Assembly: GCF_001638985.1 (NCBI RefSeq)
Contig: NW_017265139.1
Span: 1,488,001-1,552,000 of the forward strand
From: Phycomyces blakesleeanus NRRL 1555(-)
Taxonomy: Eukaryota > Mucoromycota > Mucoromycetes > Mucorales > Phycomycetaceae
Length of the DNA: 64,000 nt
Reading direction: 5' to 3'
Shown here one piece after another: positions 61,497 through 64,000 of the stretch; the stretch's first letter is position 1; every line of letters starts with the position of its first letter. The notes beneath the pieces are model-generated. The model did no database searches. It saw nothing but the letters and a program-made list of their open reading frames with translations, and was not told the DNA's origin. The translations under genes and the position numbers were made by a program.

Positions 61497-64000
61497 GGGA
61501 AAAAACCAACAACAACAACTACTACTACTACAAATGAAACGGATGCTGCAGGACACTTACCATCTTTCGCTTGATATCTTTATATTTTTATGTCTGTATT
61601 TGAATACTACTCATCTAATCTAGACCTTTTTTTTTAACTAGTTACAACATCTTTGTGATTATTTAAAGACTTCTTTTATTCTTTACTCTTATTTCATCTA
61701 TTGATGTCTACAAACCCATATTACATAAATTATTATATATTATAATTAATTATTTTGGCATAAGATTCTACACCACGAGTGCTAATCTACACTAATTACT
61801 GGTTCACTCAACTAAATACAATTTGAGATTGGAAAAGAAAAAGAAAAACTAAAAACTCTAATTGGTCTATAAAAAAAATTCACAAAACCTTGAGTCAAAG
61901 TTAGGTTTGGTACTAAGAAAACGCGTTTCTTGTGTTCAATCTACTTTATCTCCTTATTTTAACGACAGATTTTATGGTGAAAATCAATACTATAAGCTCC
62001 TTTTAACCATATAATAATCAATACAGATCATTCCAGGCCTTTTTTTTTCTTTAAATATTTCTGTTAGACCAGGAACCCCCGTCCTACCAAAACATCGATC
62101 CAATATCTCCAAGGACCTTTAATAGTCAGCCATATTAATATCTATCTTTTATAATCACATTATAAAGAGCAGGTATATCTATGGAAATTTAGGGTACCTC
62201 TTTTTATTATTGTTGTTACTATTCTTTGTGTATATATTTATTTGTTCTGTAACTCTATATCATATTCATAAAAAGAAATGTCTAGGAAACACTTTACAAG
62301 GTACAATTGTGTTTTGCAATCGAATTAAACAAAATAGAAGAAGAATTGGCTTACGGAAGATATGAGCAATCAAAGCCGAAAGGTGTAAGCGCGTAACGAG
62401 GAGGGTAGTACTTTTTGCTCCTTTGGAGTGGATCGTGGCATGTTACAGAAATAAAAGAAAATTAAAGGAACGCGTTGTCCAACAATGTTACATTGTATTT
62501 TCTGGTCTGATTGCTCACACCACATCTGTTTCATTTGGAATTATAAAAATAGTTATTATTCTTTATGAGATTTACATAGGGTACCATTATTTATTTTGAG
62601 TCGAGTATTAATGCACAATATTCATCGAGAAACTGTTTCCAATTACTTTGCATACAATAATAATAATAATAGTAGTAATAAATGAGGCTATCCCAAAGAA
62701 TTGATTCTGTAAATCAGAGGGGTATTCTATATATTCATGACGATCAGAAAGGAAATGAACCACTTTCTCCTGCAGTCTCGATAATCTCTTAAACACTTAA
62801 TGTCAAGTATTTACATTGTTTTAGACAAAATATAGTCTTTTAATTTCAAACCACCGTCAATATTTGTTTCTTGCATAATTGATTGCTTCAAAATTATTTC
62901 ATAATGTAGATGTCTTTTTTTTCTTACTATCTTATCCAAATATGCATTGTCAGTCCTTCAAGTTGCTCTCTTTTTTTAAAAAAAAATGAAGCAAAGTTGA
63001 CAGATATGCTCAAAAGCTGTGTTTACTAATCGCCGATTTCTTGATAATTAGGCGCCATCGATTAAGCCAGGTCTTTTCTGGATCCCGTAATGAGACACGA
63101 TACTTACACATAAGAACTAATGTATTCATTTATCCTGGTATCATATGAGGATAAAGACCAAGATTTTTGTATTCTATATTATCTTTCCAAAATTAGCTTG
63201 AGATGTAGACATATCCTATACATGTGTATGTTTTCTATACTAATATAACTTGTATTTTCTGTCAAATGTGTATTGTTATTGAACCTTGTCTGAATGAGTC
63301 TGCTATAACTTGTAAAATATATACAACATTTTTTTTAAAAAAAATTAGCATTTAACGACTATTGAATAGTAAAACCAAATAGGGTTTTTTTTTGCTTAAC
63401 AAAAAGGGTACTTGTCACTAAAATATAATAAATTACAAAAAATGTTAAGCTTTCATAAAAAATGAACCAAAAAAGCATCATTTTCTCCTTGATCCAGATT
63501 AGCTCCTAAATATAGTTACAGCTTTTGCTTTACTACTGTGATTTTAACTATTATATTTTAATAAGAATATATATATAACGAGGTTCATGGAGAGAGGAGC
63601 GAGGCGTTTTCTATAATATCAAACGCTGTAACATTAACCACTACTTAATTGATACAAAGCCTGCTAAAGAACAGAAAGAACAGAAAAAAAAATAAAGTAA
63701 CAAGAAACCAAAGAAACGATCTGCAATGTAGTCAAATTAGACGTCTAGGAAGTGTTTGTTGCTCTATCGATATCTATAAATTAACCTTGATATCTTTTTT
63801 AGGCACTTGATTTATAATACTTTTTCTTAATAAGCTCACTTTCTAGTAAAAGTAGTTGGTCTGTAAAAATAATAATGAATATTCTTGTATGCTTATTGAA
63901 TGCAGTAAAATAGCTTCTTCATGACATTCTTCACCAAAAAAGAAACCTGATTAATTATCGAAAACTAAATAATCAATTAACTCAGAATATAGCAATTGAC
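61497..64000. other. Intergenic region to the window end (2.5 kb), no supported gene
   Basis: AT-rich sequence after the protease stop. A frame at 62608-62796 (-) has a plausible look for about 35 residues but no support. An 8-bp inverted repeat GCTTAACA/TGTTAAGC spans 63394-63450. No tRNA or transposon was recognised. Confidence 0.55.

Noticed and set aside
62608..62796. Minus-strand frame beginning with RLSRLQEKVVHFLSDRHE
   Set aside because: The first half is plausible but the frame lacks an ATG, and the second half is an Ile run from an AAT repeat. No family recognised.
63394..63450. GCTTAACA/TGTTAAGC inverted repeat
   Set aside because: Only 8 bp arms in AT-rich DNA, no target duplication; likely chance.

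Overview
The window is nuclear DNA of a filamentous fungus, most likely an early-diverging one (Mucoromycota, perhaps Mucorales). It is AT-rich, with long intergenic stretches full of microsatellites. Genes carry many short GT-AG introns (I resolve 79, plus or minus a few, two of them GC-AG). The gene set is fungal: a bifunctional ADE5,7, a V-ATPase subunit H, a C2-domain SCH9-type kinase, a CSL transcription factor, a GCN4-type bZIP and a coactosin. The taxonomic placement is inference; no rRNA or tRNA gene was seen.

Layout, left to right. 1-932: 3' part of a class I/II PLP aminotransferase (+). 4036-6322: VMA13 (-). 6894-8310: an unrecognised acidic Pro/Glu/Ala-rich protein (-). 12964-17624: a 1338-residue CSL (Su(H)/RBP-J type) regulator (+). 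19048-22629: a 12-exon cyclic-nucleotide phosphodiesterase with a degenerate receiver-like N-terminus and a C-terminal CaaX-like tetrapeptide (-). 24972-27563: SCH9/S6K-type AGC kinase (-). 29350-29774: small Mim2-like membrane protein (-). 31367-32566: NBP35 (+). 32898-33854: DsbA-like thioredoxin-fold protein (+). 34074-35776: CYP40-type cyclophilin (-). 36261-39356: ADE5,7 (-). 41009-42417: mitochondrial-type DEAD-box helicase (-). 42962-43867: GCN4/CPC1-like bZIP, preceded by three uORFs and a perfect ATGACTCAT site (-). 48808-50665: FAD-linked oxidase (-). 51742-53193: CobW/ZNG1-type GTPase (+). 53254-54086: peptidyl-tRNA hydrolase (-). 54370-56849: CCT3 (+). 58299-58842: coactosin (-). 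60234-61496: secreted aspartic protease (+). I count 19 genes, with a weak possible twentieth near 59.4-60.0 kb.

Functional links. There is no operon-like or secondary-metabolite cluster. Several nutrient and stress regulators lie here (cAMP phosphodiesterase, SCH9 kinase, GCN4-like bZIP, CSL factor). ADE5,7 has a TGAGTCA core 75 bp upstream of its ATG, which the bZIP or a Bas1-like factor could bind. NBP35 (cytosolic Fe-S assembly) and the CobW GTPase are both metallocluster or metal-handling proteins.

Non-coding structure. At least one convincing MITE is present (48300-48613; 45-bp terminal inverted repeats, TA duplication). A second weaker one lies at 30866-31067 and a third short inverted-repeat element at about 56979-57124. 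The most interesting items are the receiver/PDE/CaaX architecture, the GCN4-like uORF leader with its own binding site, a 13-nt microexon encoding the CxCC metal motif of the CobW protein, and a 25-nt homopolymer forming the pyrimidine tract of a 3' splice site.
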